A stretch of DNA of 64,000 nucleotides from Candidatus Blochmannia sp. SNP (GCF_036549215.1 NZ_CP144371.1:434001-498000), one strand, 5' to 3'; positions 9,417 through 19,705 are shown, counted from the first letter of the stretch. Translations and numbers: made by a program. The notes: generated from the letters alone by a model not told the origin.

Positions 9417-10631
9417 TTGATATATCGACCAGTTGTACTGTTCATTGCTTTACGTTATATTTTGGGAAAATCGGTAGATAAGTTTGGCCGAAATATTTAT
9501 TGGATTTCTAGTATTGCTATTATGTTAGGCGTAATGGCAATGATAACTGTGTTGTCAGTTATGAATGGTTGTGAGCGTGATATAAAACAAAATCTTCTTA
9601 ATTTTATACCTCACGTATTGCTTACTACTGAAAAAGGATATGTTCACATTGAGCATAATCCAAAATTAGTTTTACATCAATTACAACATAAAATAATCTG
9701 TATAAAACCGTTGGTAACATCCAATGTGATATTGCAAAGTTCCAGAAAAGCATCATTTGGAGTCATGCTAGGGATTGATCCAAATCATTTTGAACCATTA
9801 TATTTGTATTTAATCAATAAACATATAAATCAGTTAATTCCAGGAAAATATTATATCATTATTGGATCAGCTTTAGCAAAACAACTTGAAGTACATATAA
9901 ATGATCAAATTCGTTTAATTATTCCTTCTGTTATGCAGATTACTCCTATTGGTTATATTCCTAGTCAACGACTATTTACAGTATTAGATGTTTATATTAC
10001 AACTAGTGAAGTTGATTCTTATCAAGTATTAATACATCAGTCTGATGCTTCTGTGTTAATGCGTTATCCAGCACAATGCGTTACTGGGTGGCGTTTGTGG
10101 TTACATGAACCATTTTTACTGCATAATTATTATAATAATTGTCCTAAATTATATAAAGATTGGGTGTGGAGGGACTGGAGAGAGTATAAAGGATCTTTAT
10201 TTCAAGCGATGAAAATAGAAAAAAATATAATGTCTTTGTTATTAGTTTTAATCATAATAGCAGCAGGTTTTAATGTTATTTCTTTTTTAGTGTTATTAAT
10301 ATTAGACAGACAGATAGAAATTGCAGTGCTACAAACATATGGTTTTACTCGCCGACAGATTGTGCTGCTTTTTATGATTCAGGGATTTAGTAATGGTATT
10401 TTAGGTATTATATTTGGCATAGGATTAGGATTATTGTTATCTAGTAAATTAAATCAAATATTATTGTTTTTTAAAATATTGCCAGATACTGCACAATTAC
10501 CCGTAGAAATAAAATATTGTCAAATTTTAGGTATCGTGTTTATAACGTTTGTTATAGTCTTGTTAGCTACGTTGTATCCATCATGGCGGGCAGCTTCTAT
10601 TCCTCCTGCAAAGATTTTGCGCCATGGTTGA
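9417..10631 (+). CDS. lolC: LolC, lipoprotein-releasing complex membrane subunit
   Basis: LolC is an inner-membrane subunit of LolCDE, which releases outer-membrane lipoproteins to LolA. The 404 aa chain matches E. coli LolC from its first residues: the N-terminal block ([14 protein letters not shown]), LSVMNG after membrane helix 1, the periplasmic domain, and three C-terminal helices ending [17 protein letters not shown]. No in-frame ATG or GTG exists upstream before a stop at 9387; translation probably begins at TTG 9417 (the E. coli Met aligns with the next codon, ATA). GAGG at 9399-9402 is a distant ribosome site. It overlaps lolD by 8 bases. Confidence 0.94.
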   Translation: MIYRPVVLFIALRYILGKSVDKFGRNIYWISSIAIMLGVMAMITVLSVMNGCERDIKQNLLNFIPHVLLTTEKGYVHIEHNPKLVLHQLQHKIICIKPLVTSNVILQSSRKASFGVMLGIDPNHFEPLYLYLINKHINQLIPGKYYIIIGSALAKQLEVHINDQIRLIIPSVMQITPIGYIPSQRLFTVLDVYITTSEVDSYQVLIHQSDASVLMRYPAQCVTGWRLWLHEPFLLHNYYNNCPKLYKDWVWRDWREYKGSLFQAMKIEKNIMSLLLVLIIIAAGFNVISFLVLLILDRQIEIAVLQTYGFTRRQIVLLFMIQGFSNGILGIIFGIGLGLLLSSKLNQILLFFKILPDTAQLPVEIKYCQILGIVFITFVIVLLATLYPSWRAASIPPAKILRHG

Positions 10632-11307
10632 TATTCCATTGTTATATTGTACCCAATTAACGAAATATTATCGTCGTGCTAATTTTGTAATTAAAGTGTT
10701 GAATCGCATTACTTTAAGTATACAACCTAATGAGATGATTGCTGTTGTAGGGATATCTGGATCTGGTAAAAGTACATTGTTGCATTTACTTGGAGGATTA
10801 GATAAACCAACTGCAGGTGAGATATTTTTTGAAGGGTATGCATTACATAAATTGTCTGATAATGCATGTGCTATGATACGCAATAAACGTTTAGGTTTTA
10901 TTTATCAATTTCATCATTTATTATTAGATTTTGATATTTTAGAAAATGTAGCAATGCCATTGTTGATTGGAGGTATTGGATTTAGTCAAGCAAAAAATAA
11001 AGCACAGTATATATTAAAATTAGTTGGTTTAGAAAATCGTATTCATTTTTTTCCGAATGAGTTATCTGGAGGGGAAAGTCAGAGAGCAGCTGTAGCTCGA
11101 GCTATAATAAATAATCCAGCTTTAGTATTGGCTGATGAACCAACTGGCAATTTAGACGAAAAAAATTCGAGTAATATTTTTCAATTACTAAAAACATTAA
11201 ATATGCATTATGGAACAACTTTTTTAATTGCAACCCATGATTTAGTTTTAGCTAAGAAATGTCATAGAATATTAACGATATCTGATGGTCAGATAATATT
11301 GACATAG
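10624..11307 (+). CDS. lolD: LolD, lipoprotein-releasing ABC ATPase
   Basis: LolD is the ATPase of LolCDE. Walker A is GISGSGKST (about residues 42-50), the LolD-type block is FIYQFHHLL, the ABC signature is LSGGESQR (usual LSGGERQR), and Walker B is [13 protein letters not shown], followed by the H-loop ATHD. Length 227 aa is normal. Its start overlaps the end of lolC and lolE follows after 27 bases, so the three subunits are made together. Confidence 0.97.
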   Translation: MVDIPLLYCTQLTKYYRRANFVIKVLNRITLSIQPNEMIAVVGISGSGKSTLLHLLGGLDKPTAGEIFFEGYALHKLSDNACAMIRNKRLGFIYQFHHLLLDFDILENVAMPLLIGGIGFSQAKNKAQYILKLVGLENRIHFFPNELSGGESQRAAVARAIINNPALVLADEPTGNLDEKNSSNIFQLLKTLNMHYGTTFLIATHDLVLAKKCHRILTISDGQIILT

Positions 11308-11334
11308 GATAATTTGTTTAGGTAACTGTTTGAA

Positions 11335-12576
11335 ATGATATTATCTTTACAAATTGCTTTAAAATTTCATCGAGGTTCGAATAATAATATTTTAATATCC
11401 TTAGTGTCTTTAATTGCTATTATTAGTATTACTATAGGAATAGCAATATCTATAATTGCATTAAGCGTAATTAATGGGTTTAAATATGAATTAAGTCATC
11501 GATTTTTGGCGGTTGTTCCGCATGTAGAAATTGAGCCAGTAGGTGCATCATTCATCGATTGGTTGACGGTTTTGAAGCGTATTCGTCAAATGCCAGAAAT
11601 TATTTGTGCAAATCCTTATATTAATTTTTCTGGAGTTATCGAATTTAATAATAAATGGCATGTGGTTTATGTTAGAAGCGTAGATTTAACTAAAAAAATA
11701 GATGAAAATACATTATTATATTTTATAGAGAAAGATTTTTCTTGGAAATATTTTTATGAAAATACGGGACAGATTATTTTAGGTAAAGGTATATCAGATT
11801 CACTAGGAACTAAGGTAGGTGATTGGATTACTATTTTAATTGCTCATAATTTTCGTATGGATAATAAATTATTATCATCTAAAAGAATTCGTTTACAAGT
11901 AGCTGGTATATTAAATTTGAATAGTCAATTAGATAGTAATATTGCTGTAATGTCTTTATTAGATATACAACATTTATATCATAAAACGTCGGACATTACA
12001 GGAATAGCTATTAAAATTAATGATATTTTTTCTGCTGATAATATAGCACGTAAAATTGAAAAAATAATGCTTAATCATCAGGTTTATGTGAGAAGCTGGA
12101 TGGATACTTATGGGTATATTTATAGAGATATTCAAATGGTTCGTGTAATTGTATATTTATCAACAATATTAATAATGAGTATCTCTTGTTTTAATGTAAT
12201 CGCTACGCTCGTTTTATCAATAAAAGATAAAAATTATGATATTGCCCTAATTTATGCATTAGGAGGTCAAAATATTTTAATTCGACGAGTATTTTTTTGG
12301 TATGGATTAATTATTTATATTATTTCTGGTGTTGTAGGAACTGGGTTAGGTGTTTTTACTTCTGTTAACTTAACAAATTTAATTACAATTTGTAACGATT
12401 TATTAGGAAATAAGATTTTATCGAAAGGAATCTATTTTATTAATTTCTTACCTGTTAAATTAAATGGGTGGGATGTATTATCAGTTTTGGGTATAACATT
12501 ATTACTTGGGGTAGTCACTAGTTGGTATGCGGTTTTAAAAACAAAAAAAGTTGATTTATCTAAAATATTAAAATGA
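11335..12576 (+). CDS. lolE: LolE, lipoprotein-releasing complex membrane subunit
   Basis: LolE is the second membrane subunit of LolCDE. The 413 aa chain has an N-terminal membrane helix followed by SVINGFKYEL, a large periplasmic domain, and three C-terminal helices. The match to E. coli LolE is clear though more diverged than LolD. Together with lolA at 27.2 kb and lpp at 51.3 kb, the window shows an outer-membrane lipoprotein pathway in use. In E. coli nagK and cobB come next; here there is only spacer. Confidence 0.94.
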   Translation: MILSLQIALKFHRGSNNNILISLVSLIAIISITIGIAISIIALSVINGFKYELSHRFLAVVPHVEIEPVGASFIDWLTVLKRIRQMPEIICANPYINFSGVIEFNNKWHVVYVRSVDLTKKIDENTLLYFIEKDFSWKYFYENTGQIILGKGISDSLGTKVGDWITILIAHNFRMDNKLLSSKRIRLQVAGILNLNSQLDSNIAVMSLLDIQHLYHKTSDITGIAIKINDIFSADNIARKIEKIMLNHQVYVRSWMDTYGYIYRDIQMVRVIVYLSTILIMSISCFNVIATLVLSIKDKNYDIALIYALGGQNILIRRVFFWYGLIIYIISGVVGTGLGVFTSVNLTNLITICNDLLGNKILSKGIYFINFLPVKLNGWDVLSVLGITLLLGVVTSWYAVLKTKKVDLSKILK

Positions 12577-13023
12577 GAAATTACAATTTCAATCGTGGTC
12601 TATAGTATTAGAATGTTTCGAATGGTTTGTTTAATGATATAGTTGAGTGATAAATAAAATATGAACATTAACTACAGATAATAGCATATGTATTTTAATA
12701 ATTTAAATATATTGTGTTGAATAACATTTAATGTTTTTATTTATGATTAATTGAATGAATTTTTATAAAATAACAATATATATATGGAAAATTATGATGA
12801 TATATATATATCATATGGTGGATTGTGTCTTTTTGGAAATATAATTTAATTGAAAGAGTAAGTTATGATATTAATGTTTTAATTTTTTATTTTATTTCAT
12901 TGCATATTTTTTCTATAGAAGGGAAACATACAACAGCTGCATTAGATTAAATAATAAAATAACTAATTTTTTTGTTTTTGGCAGTATACCTTAATATAAG
13001 TTTATGTAACAAAATATTGATTT
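12577..13023. other. Intergenic spacer between convergent lolE and purB
   Basis: About 450 AT-rich bases between the convergent lolE and purB. No gene is supported. An 18-base A/T palindrome at 12797-12814 and a short hairpin just after the lolE stop (GAAATT/AATTTC) are visible. E. coli carries the nagK-cobB-pot-pepT-phoQP block here; no trace of it is recognised. Confidence 0.6.
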
Positions 13024-13069
13024 ATGAAATTGACGGTATAACATAATTATGTTATACCGTCAATTTCAT
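13024..13069. repeat. Perfect 46-bp palindrome across the purB stop codon
   Basis: Bases 13024-13069 read the same on both strands with no mismatch and no loop; the centre lies between 13046 and 13047, directly beside the purB stop codon (TAA on the minus strand at 13049-13047). One arm is purB coding sequence (its last residues NEIDGIT), the other its inverted copy. In RNA it would form a long hairpin ending the purB message. There is no U-tract after it on the minus strand, so it is not a textbook intrinsic terminator. Confidence 0.95.
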
Positions 13070-14429
13070 TTGCCATTTCTGCTGCTAATCCTATATAATT
13101 AATTGGGGTTATTTTTTGTAAGCGTATTTTTTCTGTTGTCGGTAATGGTAGTGATGCAATAAAATTTTTTATTTTTTCAGGATTAATATCTGTATTGCTG
13201 ATAAATTTTTTAGTTTCTTCATAAGATTTATGAATATTATATCGTCTCATAACTGTTTGGATAGCTTCTCCTAATATTAGCCAATTCTTATTCAATTCAC
13301 TTAATATGTATTCTTTATTAACTATCAATGTTTTTATTCCTTTTAATACGCTATGATAGGCAATTAAAGCGTATCCTATAGCCATTCCTAAGCTTCTTAA
13401 CACAGTAGAATCACTTAAATCGCGTTGCCAACGTGATATTGGTAATTTTTCAGAAAAATGATTAAATATGGCATTTGCTAATCCTAAGTTTCCTTCAGAA
13501 TTTTCAAAGTCTATAGGATTGATTTTGTGTGGCATAGTAGAAGATCCAATTGAAATTCCGTTATGGTGTTGTTTGAAATAGTTGAGCGAAATGTAGCCCC
13601 ATATATCTCTATTAAAATTTATCAGGATTGTATTGAATCGTGTAATACAGTCAGATAATTCAGCAATATAATCATGTGGTTCTATTTGTGTTGTATATGG
13701 ATTATATTCAATTCCTAAAGATGTAACAAATTCTTTGCTAAATTTACGCCAATTTATTTCTGGGTATGCTATTGTATGAGCATTATAATTCCCTACAGCT
13801 CCATTCATTTTACCTAAAATTTTTATTGATTTTAATTGATTATGTTGGCGTATTAATCGATACGCAATATTAGCCATTTCTTTTCCGATAGTAGAAGGAG
13901 TAGCAGGTTGTCCATGAGTTCTAGATAATAAAGGAATGTCTTTATAATTAAGACTCATTTTTTTAATTTCATCAATAATTTGTTGCCAAATAGGTAGTAT
14001 AATAGTTTTTTTGGCATTAGTAAGCATTAATCCATATGCGAGGTTGTTAATATCATCCGAAGTACAAGCAAAATGAATAAATTCGCTTATTTTTTTTAAA
14101 TTAGGTAATATACTTATTTTTTCTTTTAAAAAATATTCTATTGCTTTGATATCATGCTGAATAATTTGTTCTATTTCTTTAATACGTTCTGCGTCTTCAA
14201 TATTAAAATTAACCACTAATTTATTTAAAAAGTCATGTTCGATTTGTGTAAAAGGAGGTATTTCTTGGATAGTTGTTGTATAAGCTAGTTTTTGTAACCA
14301 ATGGATTTCAATTTGTACTCGAAATTTTAATAGACTAAATTCACTAAAAATATTACGTAAAGAATCAGTTTGTTTATAGTAACGACCATCGATAGGCGAT
14401 ATTACGGTTAAAGGTGATAATTTTATCAC
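13047..14429 (-). CDS. purB: PurB, adenylosuccinate lyase
   Basis: PurB cleaves SAICAR and adenylosuccinate in purine synthesis. The length of 460 aa compares with 456 in E. coli. The fumarase/aspartase superfamily signature is SSTMPHKINP, and the conserved blocks SRTHGQPATPSTIGKE and LSRTHG are present. The N-terminal LSPLTVISPIDGRYY fixes the start at 14429. The stop codon sits at the centre of a perfect palindrome. On the minus strand it follows mnmA, with hflD of E. coli missing between them. Confidence 0.97.
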   Translation of the reverse strand: MIKLSPLTVISPIDGRYYKQTDSLRNIFSEFSLLKFRVQIEIHWLQKLAYTTTIQEIPPFTQIEHDFLNKLVVNFNIEDAERIKEIEQIIQHDIKAIEYFLKEKISILPNLKKISEFIHFACTSDDINNLAYGLMLTNAKKTIILPIWQQIIDEIKKMSLNYKDIPLLSRTHGQPATPSTIGKEMANIAYRLIRQHNQLKSIKILGKMNGAVGNYNAHTIAYPEINWRKFSKEFVTSLGIEYNPYTTQIEPHDYIAELSDCITRFNTILINFNRDIWGYISLNYFKQHHNGISIGSSTMPHKINPIDFENSEGNLGLANAIFNHFSEKLPISRWQRDLSDSTVLRSLGMAIGYALIAYHSVLKGIKTLIVNKEYILSELNKNWLILGEAIQTVMRRYNIHKSYEETKKFISNTDINPEKIKNFIASLPLPTTEKIRLQKITPINYIGLAAEMANEIDGIT

Positions 14430-14847
14430 TTTTCCTCCTTTTATAATTAAACTAATGAAAGGCTTATATTTATATTTTTTAAAAATTTAATTTTTGTATA
14501 AAAAAGAACATGTATATTTTATAGATCTTTTGTTTCCATTTACAATGGAAACACTTTATTTTTTATAATCATGAGTAATTGTATGAATTTTATCATTAAT
14601 ATTAAAAATGTATAAAATAATTATAATAAATTACAATTTATTATAATTATAAGGATCGATTGTCAATAAATTTATATGAGTGAGCTATTATTGTTTGTAT
14701 TTAAATAATTTTAGTTTTAAATAAATATTAGAAGTATTTATAAAATTTATGCATTTACAATGAAATTAAATATCAAGTGAAATGGTTATTTACTTGTTTT
14801 TAATTGTAGTAGTATTTAATATGTTTAATGATATTAAATTAATATTT
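14430..14847. other. Intergenic spacer in the hflD slot
   Basis: These 418 bases separate mnmA from purB on the minus strand. E. coli has hflD (ycfC) here. The region is very AT-rich, with a small hairpin-like pair of TTTCCATT/AATGGAAA at 14531-14551. I recognise no HflD fragment. Confidence 0.6.
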
Positions 14848-16008
14848 TTAATTAATATTGTTTATTTTTATTGGGGAATAACAATTTTTAGAATTTAAGT
14901 AAGTATAAGGGGTGGTTTTTTCAATGATTCCGCCACCTAAACAATTTTCATGTGAGTAAAATACTGCTGATTGTCCCGGTGTAATAGCTGACACTGGATT
15001 TTTTAAAACAACTTTGAGGTTATTGTCAAAAATAGGATATATATGACATTGGACATCTGGTTGTCTGTATCTAGTTTTCACTGTACAATACAACGGTGAT
15101 TTAAGCGTGTTTCTTTTTATCCATTGCACTTGTTCAGTGATGAATTCAATAGACATAAGAAGGGGATGATAGTGTTCTTGTGCTGCAATTAACGTATTAT
15201 TTTTTATGTCCTTATCTATTACGTACCATGGGTTACCATTTCCTTGTTTGATCCCCCCTATATTTAATCCTTTTCTTTGTCCTAAGGTATAAAATGGTAC
15301 TCCTTGATGTGTTCCAATTTTGTCTCCGTTTATATTAATTATAATTCCTGGTTGTATTGGTATGTAATTACTAATAAAATTTCTAAATTTTCGTTTACCA
15401 ATAAAACAAATACCAGTAGAGTCTTTTTTGTTCGCTGTAATTAAGTTTAATTTCTTAGCGATTCTTCTAACTTGTGATTTACTTAATGTTCCTATAGGAA
15501 ACAAACATTGTTTAAGTTGTGTATGACTAAGTGTATATAGAAAATAGCTTTGGTCTTTATTTTTGTCTAAACCACGCATCAGACAAGTTCCTTGATTTGT
15601 ATCAATACGGCGTACATAATGTCCAGTTGCAATAAAATCTGCGTTTAAATCTTTAAGTGCAAATTCTAAAAAACATTTAAATTTAATTTCTTTATTGCAG
15701 AGTATATCAGGATTAGGAGTGCGACCCATTTTATATTCTTTCAAAAATACTTGAAATACACTTTCCCAATATTCTTTAGAAAAATTTATGGTATGTAAAT
15801 ATATACCCAAATGATTACAGACAGAATAAGTATCTGCTAAATCAGATGCTGATGTGCAATTTTCATTGCTATCGTCATCTTCCCAATTTTTCATAAATAA
15901 TCCTTCTACTTTATATCCTTGTTGTTGTAATATCCATGCGGATACAGAAGAATCTACCCCTCCAGACATACCAATAATCACTTTTTTTTTACGATGGGTA
16001 TGTAACAT
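14848..16008 (-). CDS. mnmA: MnmA, tRNA 2-thiouridylase
   Basis: MnmA installs the 2-thio group on U34 of tRNA-Lys, -Glu and -Gln. The PP-loop SGGVDSS is at about residues 15-21. The catalytic cysteines are Cys104 ([16 protein letters not shown]) and Cys201 (DSTGICFIG). The protein has 386 aa, about 18 more than E. coli, from a short low-complexity C-terminal tail rich in Asn, Tyr and Ile. The enzyme needs sulfur relay from a cysteine desulfurase; the relay proteins are not in this window. Confidence 0.96.
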   Translation of the reverse strand: MLHTHRKKKVIIGMSGGVDSSVSAWILQQQGYKVEGLFMKNWEDDDSNENCTSASDLADTYSVCNHLGIYLHTINFSKEYWESVFQVFLKEYKMGRTPNPDILCNKEIKFKCFLEFALKDLNADFIATGHYVRRIDTNQGTCLMRGLDKNKDQSYFLYTLSHTQLKQCLFPIGTLSKSQVRRIAKKLNLITANKKDSTGICFIGKRKFRNFISNYIPIQPGIIININGDKIGTHQGVPFYTLGQRKGLNIGGIKQGNGNPWYVIDKDIKNNTLIAAQEHYHPLLMSIEFITEQVQWIKRNTLKSPLYCTVKTRYRQPDVQCHIYPIFDNNLKVVLKNPVSAITPGQSAVFYSHENCLGGGIIEKTTPYTYLNSKNCYSPIKINNIN

Positions 16009-16803
16009 GATATTTATGATTAGATAAAATCTAAATTATTTGTGTAATTAATAGTTTAACATTAAAACAAATGTATTATTTTTTAATCATTTTTATTATA
16101 AAAGTTATATGGATAGTATTATAAATTTTACTATATGGCAAATTTTATATTTATAAAGATGTGATGATATAAATATATATATTAGCAATAATATATTAAA
16201 TAATTTATATTATTTTTGATTTAAATTACTTAAAAACATTTTTTATAAGAAAGATATTTTTATTTATATGAAATGTAAATATCATAATATTTTTTATATT
16301 ATTACAGATAATGATAGTTTTATTTAAGTATATGCTATCAGTTTATTTATTTATTTTGCTAGTACAAGTTGGGTGCTATTTTTATTAATTATATGGATAA
16401 AATACGATAGAGTTATGTGATTTTTAAATGAAATTAGTCGTTAAAAATATATGTAATGATTATAGATAAGCGTAAACAATTTTTATTTAATGGTGTAGTA
16501 AAATATTTAAGTTTATTTTTTGTGCAGGCAAATTGTTATGTTGGTTAATTTTGTTTATATGGTTGTTATATTTTATATGTATTATATACAGATCATTTAA
16601 TATATTTATTTCATATATATAAAGTATTATAATGTAAGTTATGTTTATGTATGAATATAAAATAGCATAATGATAAAATGTTATGTTGTGAAAATATATT
16701 GTATCTACCTTATGTGGATAAGGTTTATTATTTATAATATCGCATGACATATTTGTTACAATTAAAATAATATAAAGATATTGCTCAGTAATTTAAAATT
16801 TTT
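16009..16803. other. Long spacer between divergent mnmA and mntR
   Basis: These 795 bases separate divergent genes and must hold both promoters. The stretch is extremely A/T-rich. An 87-codon minus-strand open frame at 16487-16750 is made almost only of Ile, Tyr, Asn, His and Leu and looks like chance. The one clear element is the inverted repeat at 16707-16724 described separately. Confidence 0.6.
16707..16724. promoter_or_regulatory. Candidate operator upstream of mntR
   Basis: A perfect 7-base inverted repeat, ACCTTAT and ATAAGGT around a 4-base spacer GTGG, lies about 80 bases before the mntR start. Its G/C pairs stand out in the A/T-rich spacer, and its size suits a dimeric repressor. 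It does not match the E. coli MntR box (AAACATAGC/GCTATGTTT half sites), though its CCTTA/TAAGG core resembles operators of other DtxR-family regulators. Autoregulation by MntR is an inference only. Confidence 0.4.
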
Positions 16804-17223
16804 ATGAAAAAAGTAGATAATTCGCAAGGATTTATTCAAGTTAGAGCAGCACATCGTCGTGAGCTTATTGATGATTATATTGAGTTGATTTCAGATTTAA
16901 TCCAAGAATGCGGAGAAGCGCGTCAAGTAGATTTAGCTGTGCGATTGGGAGTAACGCAACCAACAGTAGCGAAAATGTTAAAGAAATTAATTGCTTATTC
17001 ATTAATTGAACATAAACGTTACCGTAGGGTATTATTAACAGAACAAGGTAGACGATTAGCTGATGAAAATCATATACGACATAAGATTGTAAGAACTTTT
17101 CTAATGGATTTGGGTATTAATAAGAAAACTGCTCAGAGAGATGCAGAAGGTATTGAGCATCATGTCAGCAATGAAACATTATTGGCGTTTAGGCAGTTTT
17201 CTAAACGATTTAGTAATAAATAA
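16804..17223 (+). CDS. mntR: MntR, manganese-responsive DtxR-family regulator
   Basis: MntR represses manganese uptake when Mn(II) is plentiful. The 139 aa chain has the winged helix first ([22 protein letters not shown]) and then the metal-binding dimer domain with [10 protein letters not shown], which supplies Glu/His ligands. The segment [19 protein letters not shown] is nearly identical to E. coli. It is about 16 residues shorter at the N-terminus, a poorly conserved part. No transporter target (mntH, mntP) is in this window. Retention of a dedicated metal regulator in a reduced genome suggests selection. Confidence 0.95.
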   Translation: MKKVDNSQGFIQVRAAHRRELIDDYIELISDLIQECGEARQVDLAVRLGVTQPTVAKMLKKLIAYSLIEHKRYRRVLLTEQGRRLADENHIRHKIVRTFLMDLGINKKTAQRDAEGIEHHVSNETLLAFRQFSKRFSNK

Positions 17224-17400
17224 TTAAATATAATACATATACGAGGTATTTTTGATTAAGTTATTCATCGTACAATATGCGCCGGTTGGTTAAAATTTAT
17301 TAAAATATGTGGTTATTATGTAGTATTTACGTTTATTTTAATATATAGATATATCTTCAGATGTATTATGGTTTTAATAAGTGAGATGTTTTCTGCTGTA

Positions 17401-17424
17401 TATGTAAAGTATTAACTTTACATA
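17401..17424 (+). terminator. Possible intrinsic terminator after mntR
   Basis: A perfect 10-base stem (TATGTAAAGT / ACTTTACATA) with a 4-base loop is followed by ATTTTG. It lies about 180 bases after the mntR stop and before emtA. The stem has only two G-C pairs, so it would be weak. The rest of the 17224-17602 spacer shows nothing recognisable. Confidence 0.35.
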
Positions 17425-17602
17425 TTTTGTTATAGATAATGAATTATTGTTTATTTATATATACATATGTATGTTGTGTATGGCTGTTTATATGTATTTT
17501 GGAATTATAGGAAAACAGATTTTTAAAACATAAAATATTGTCTTGTTTCATAATATTATATATATATTAAATATATATTTTGATTGCAAAAATCATAAAA
17601 TT

Positions 17603-18247
17603 ATGAAGATATATATAATATATATAATTATTGTTTTGTTGCTAACAACTTGCACACAACACAATAATAAAGACAATAGTACATGTACATCATATACTAA
17701 TTTAAGATGCAAAGTAATTGATTCTTCTAAAGAAATTACATCGTCAATATATAATGATTGCATTCATCGTTGCGCTATTAATTATGGAGTAGATGCATCT
17801 TTAGTGAAAGCTATTATTCAAGTAGAATCTAATTATGATCCTACTGTAATTAGTAAATCTAATGCTGTTGGATTAATGCAGCTTAAAGCAGATACTGCAG
17901 GAAGAGATGCTTATCGTTTAAAAGGATGGAAGGGGGAGCCTAGTATTCATGAATTAAAAAATGCTGTAGTCAATATTGATCTTGGTACTGCTTATTTGTC
18001 TATATTACAAAAACAATTAGAAGGTATTATTAATTCAAAAACTAGACGTTATGCTGTTATTGTTGCTTATGTAAATGGTTTAAGTGCATTGTTAAAAATA
18101 TTTGCTATTGATCGTGGTTATGCTATTGAAAAAATAAATAAGCTTAGTCCAGATCAATTTTACCAATACATACAATCCCATCATCCATCTGCTCAGGCAC
18201 AACGTTATTTATCTAAAGTTAATTCTATTTATGTTGGTCAGGATTAA
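17603..18247 (+). CDS. emtA: EmtA (MltE), membrane-bound endo-lytic murein transglycosylase
   Basis: EmtA cleaves peptidoglycan glycan strands to 1,6-anhydro products. The SLT-fold core is well kept: catalytic Glu75 in QVESNYDP, then SKSNAVGLMQLKADTAGRD, GWKGEPS, and VAYVNGLSAL, all closely matching E. coli. The ATG at 17603 places a hydrophobic signal first, ending LLLTTC (lipid Cys17); Thr at -1 departs from the usual Gly/Ala/Ser. The open frame from 17543 adds 20 residues without homology. It is one of few murein hydrolases visible, since mltG is absent from its slot. Confidence 0.92.
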   Translation: MKIYIIYIIIVLLLTTCTQHNNKDNSTCTSYTNLRCKVIDSSKEITSSIYNDCIHRCAINYGVDASLVKAIIQVESNYDPTVISKSNAVGLMQLKADTAGRDAYRLKGWKGEPSIHELKNAVVNIDLGTAYLSILQKQLEGIINSKTRRYAVIVAYVNGLSALLKIFAIDRGYAIEKINKLSPDQFYQYIQSHHPSAQAQRYLSKVNSIYVGQD

Positions 18248-19069
18248 TTATTGATATAATCTATTATAAATTTATATATATATATATATATCAATATATT
18301 TTTGCTGCAATTACTTATCAAATTAAGTAATAAAAAGAATTTAAATAGATACTTGATCGCGTGAAGCATATATTAGTTTATAAAGTATACAGGATGCAAT
18401 AGTATTATAAATATAGTAATAAGTTACTCTACATTATGTAATTTAAAATTGTTTATGAACATAAATGGACTATATAAATTAGATAAATAAGATAAAAAAT
18501 ATATTATTTATCTTTCGATAAAGATTTTTATATCGTATGTGTAATATATATTGAGTTTATTTATGGTTGAATCTTATTCGTATGGAGATTATATTTCGTT
18601 AATGGTCAGAATTATTATAAATATAATCGTATTTATAATAATTATAAAGATTGTAATTTTATGGTATAATTTTTCATGATTAGTTTATTTTAATCAAATA
18701 TTTGAAACATAATCTTTTATAAAAAATAATATTGTTGTGATAATGATTATTAATTATATATTGATATTTTTAAATTTTAACTAAAAGGGAGGATTGGCTT
18801 TAATTTGATTGATTTTCATGATGCGTATAAATGGAAATTTTTATTAAATAGTCGTTTTGATTAAAAAATAAGAATGGTATATTCACTAATTTTAATATTA
18901 AAATTAGTGAATAGTGAATACAATGGTTTTATAATTAAAGGTAGTTATTAAAATATATTATGGGTTTTGTATATTTATTAGTATACTGATTAGTAACTTA
19001 GAATTTGAAATTGTAATAGTAGAATATAAACTTTTGTAAGTTATCTTGCTTAACTAATATCTGATTATA
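18248..19069. other. Long spacer between convergent emtA and the regulator gene
   Basis: These 822 bases have no supported gene. They contain a (TA)9 run at 18273-18291, a perfect 14-base inverted repeat with 6-base loop at 18610-18643, and a 34-base perfect palindrome at 18880-18913. As the flanking genes converge, one or more of the hairpins could end transcription, but each lies over 150 bases from a stop codon. Confidence 0.6.
18880..18913. repeat. Perfect 34-bp palindrome
   Basis: Bases 18880-18913 form a loop-less perfect palindrome centred on ATTTTAATATTAAAAT with outer arms TATTCACTA/TAGTGAATA. A second partial copy of the end (AGTGAATA) follows directly at 18913-18920. It lies 157 bases downstream of the stop of the minus-strand regulator gene. 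Function unknown. Confidence 0.9.
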
Positions 19070-19705
19070 TTATGTAATTTCAGTACATTGAATAGTACAG
19101 CCACCGCAATCTAATCCTGGTTCTGCATGAAAAGTACAAATATTACATGAATTTATTTCTTTGCAGCAATATAATTTAATATGATCTTTTTTGGTATATA
19201 AATAAACAAATCCGATACTGAATAAGATTGCAACTATTGTTGTGAGAGTCATTATGTATTTTATATGAGTTTTTATATTTAGTAAAGCAGAAGATGGTAA
19301 GTTATTATTTTTATCTATGGTTTGATGTAGAGTAGAAGATATGCATGGGGTTTCTTCATTTATTTTTTCTATAGTTAATTGGCTGTTTAGTTTCAAACCT
19401 CGTTTAGGCATAGTTACAATAGATGAAGGATCTAATCCAAAATAGGTTAAAGTTTTTCGTATTAAACTAATTTGTTGGTTTAAGTTTCCATTAGATGGTT
19501 CAAGTCCATAAGTTCTCCATACAATTGAAAACAAATGGTCCCGAGTGACTGGAGTATTGGGATCAATATTTCGTTGTTTAATAAGTTCTTCTAACACTCG
19601 TCCTGCAGAATTAGATAATTTTACTGATGTGTTAGAGTCAGTTAATGATGTCAAAATATATTCTGCGGTATTAAATATTATAGTTGATTCAATGACATAT
19701 TTCAT
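19070..19705 (-). CDS. Membrane-anchored winged-helix regulator with Cys-rich periplasmic tail (ToxR/CadC-like)
   Basis: I do not recognise an exact named orthologue. The 211 aa chain has three parts: an OmpR/PhoB-type winged helix at about residues 5-110, with a typical end (TMPKRGLKLNS); one membrane helix at about 150-170; and a short periplasmic tail with seven cysteines (180, 181, 187, 190, 200, 203, 207), including two CxxC pairs. This is the build of ToxR/CadC one-component sensors. The tail could bind metal or sense redox state. GGAG lies 8 bases before the ATG. It is divergent from the copper receptor gene, so that gene is its likely target; this is inference. Confidence 0.8.
   Translation of the reverse strand: MKYVIESTIIFNTAEYILTSLTDSNTSVKLSNSAGRVLEELIKQRNIDPNTPVTRDHLFSIVWRTYGLEPSNGNLNQQISLIRKTLTYFGLDPSSIVTMPKRGLKLNSQLTIEKINEETPCISSTLHQTIDKNNNLPSSALLNIKTHIKYIMTLTTIVAILFSIGFVYLYTKKDHIKLYCCKEINSCNICTFHAEPGLDCGGCTIQCTEIT

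Noticed and set aside
16487..16750. 87-codon minus-strand open frame upstream of mntR
   Set aside because: Composed almost only of Ile, Tyr, Asn, His and Leu from A/T-rich spacer, with no recognisable domain, no good ribosome site and a position across the mntR control region.
18273..18291. (TA)9 run as a replication or recombination signal
   Set aside because: Simple A/T microsatellite of the kind expected in such spacers; no other origin features nearby.
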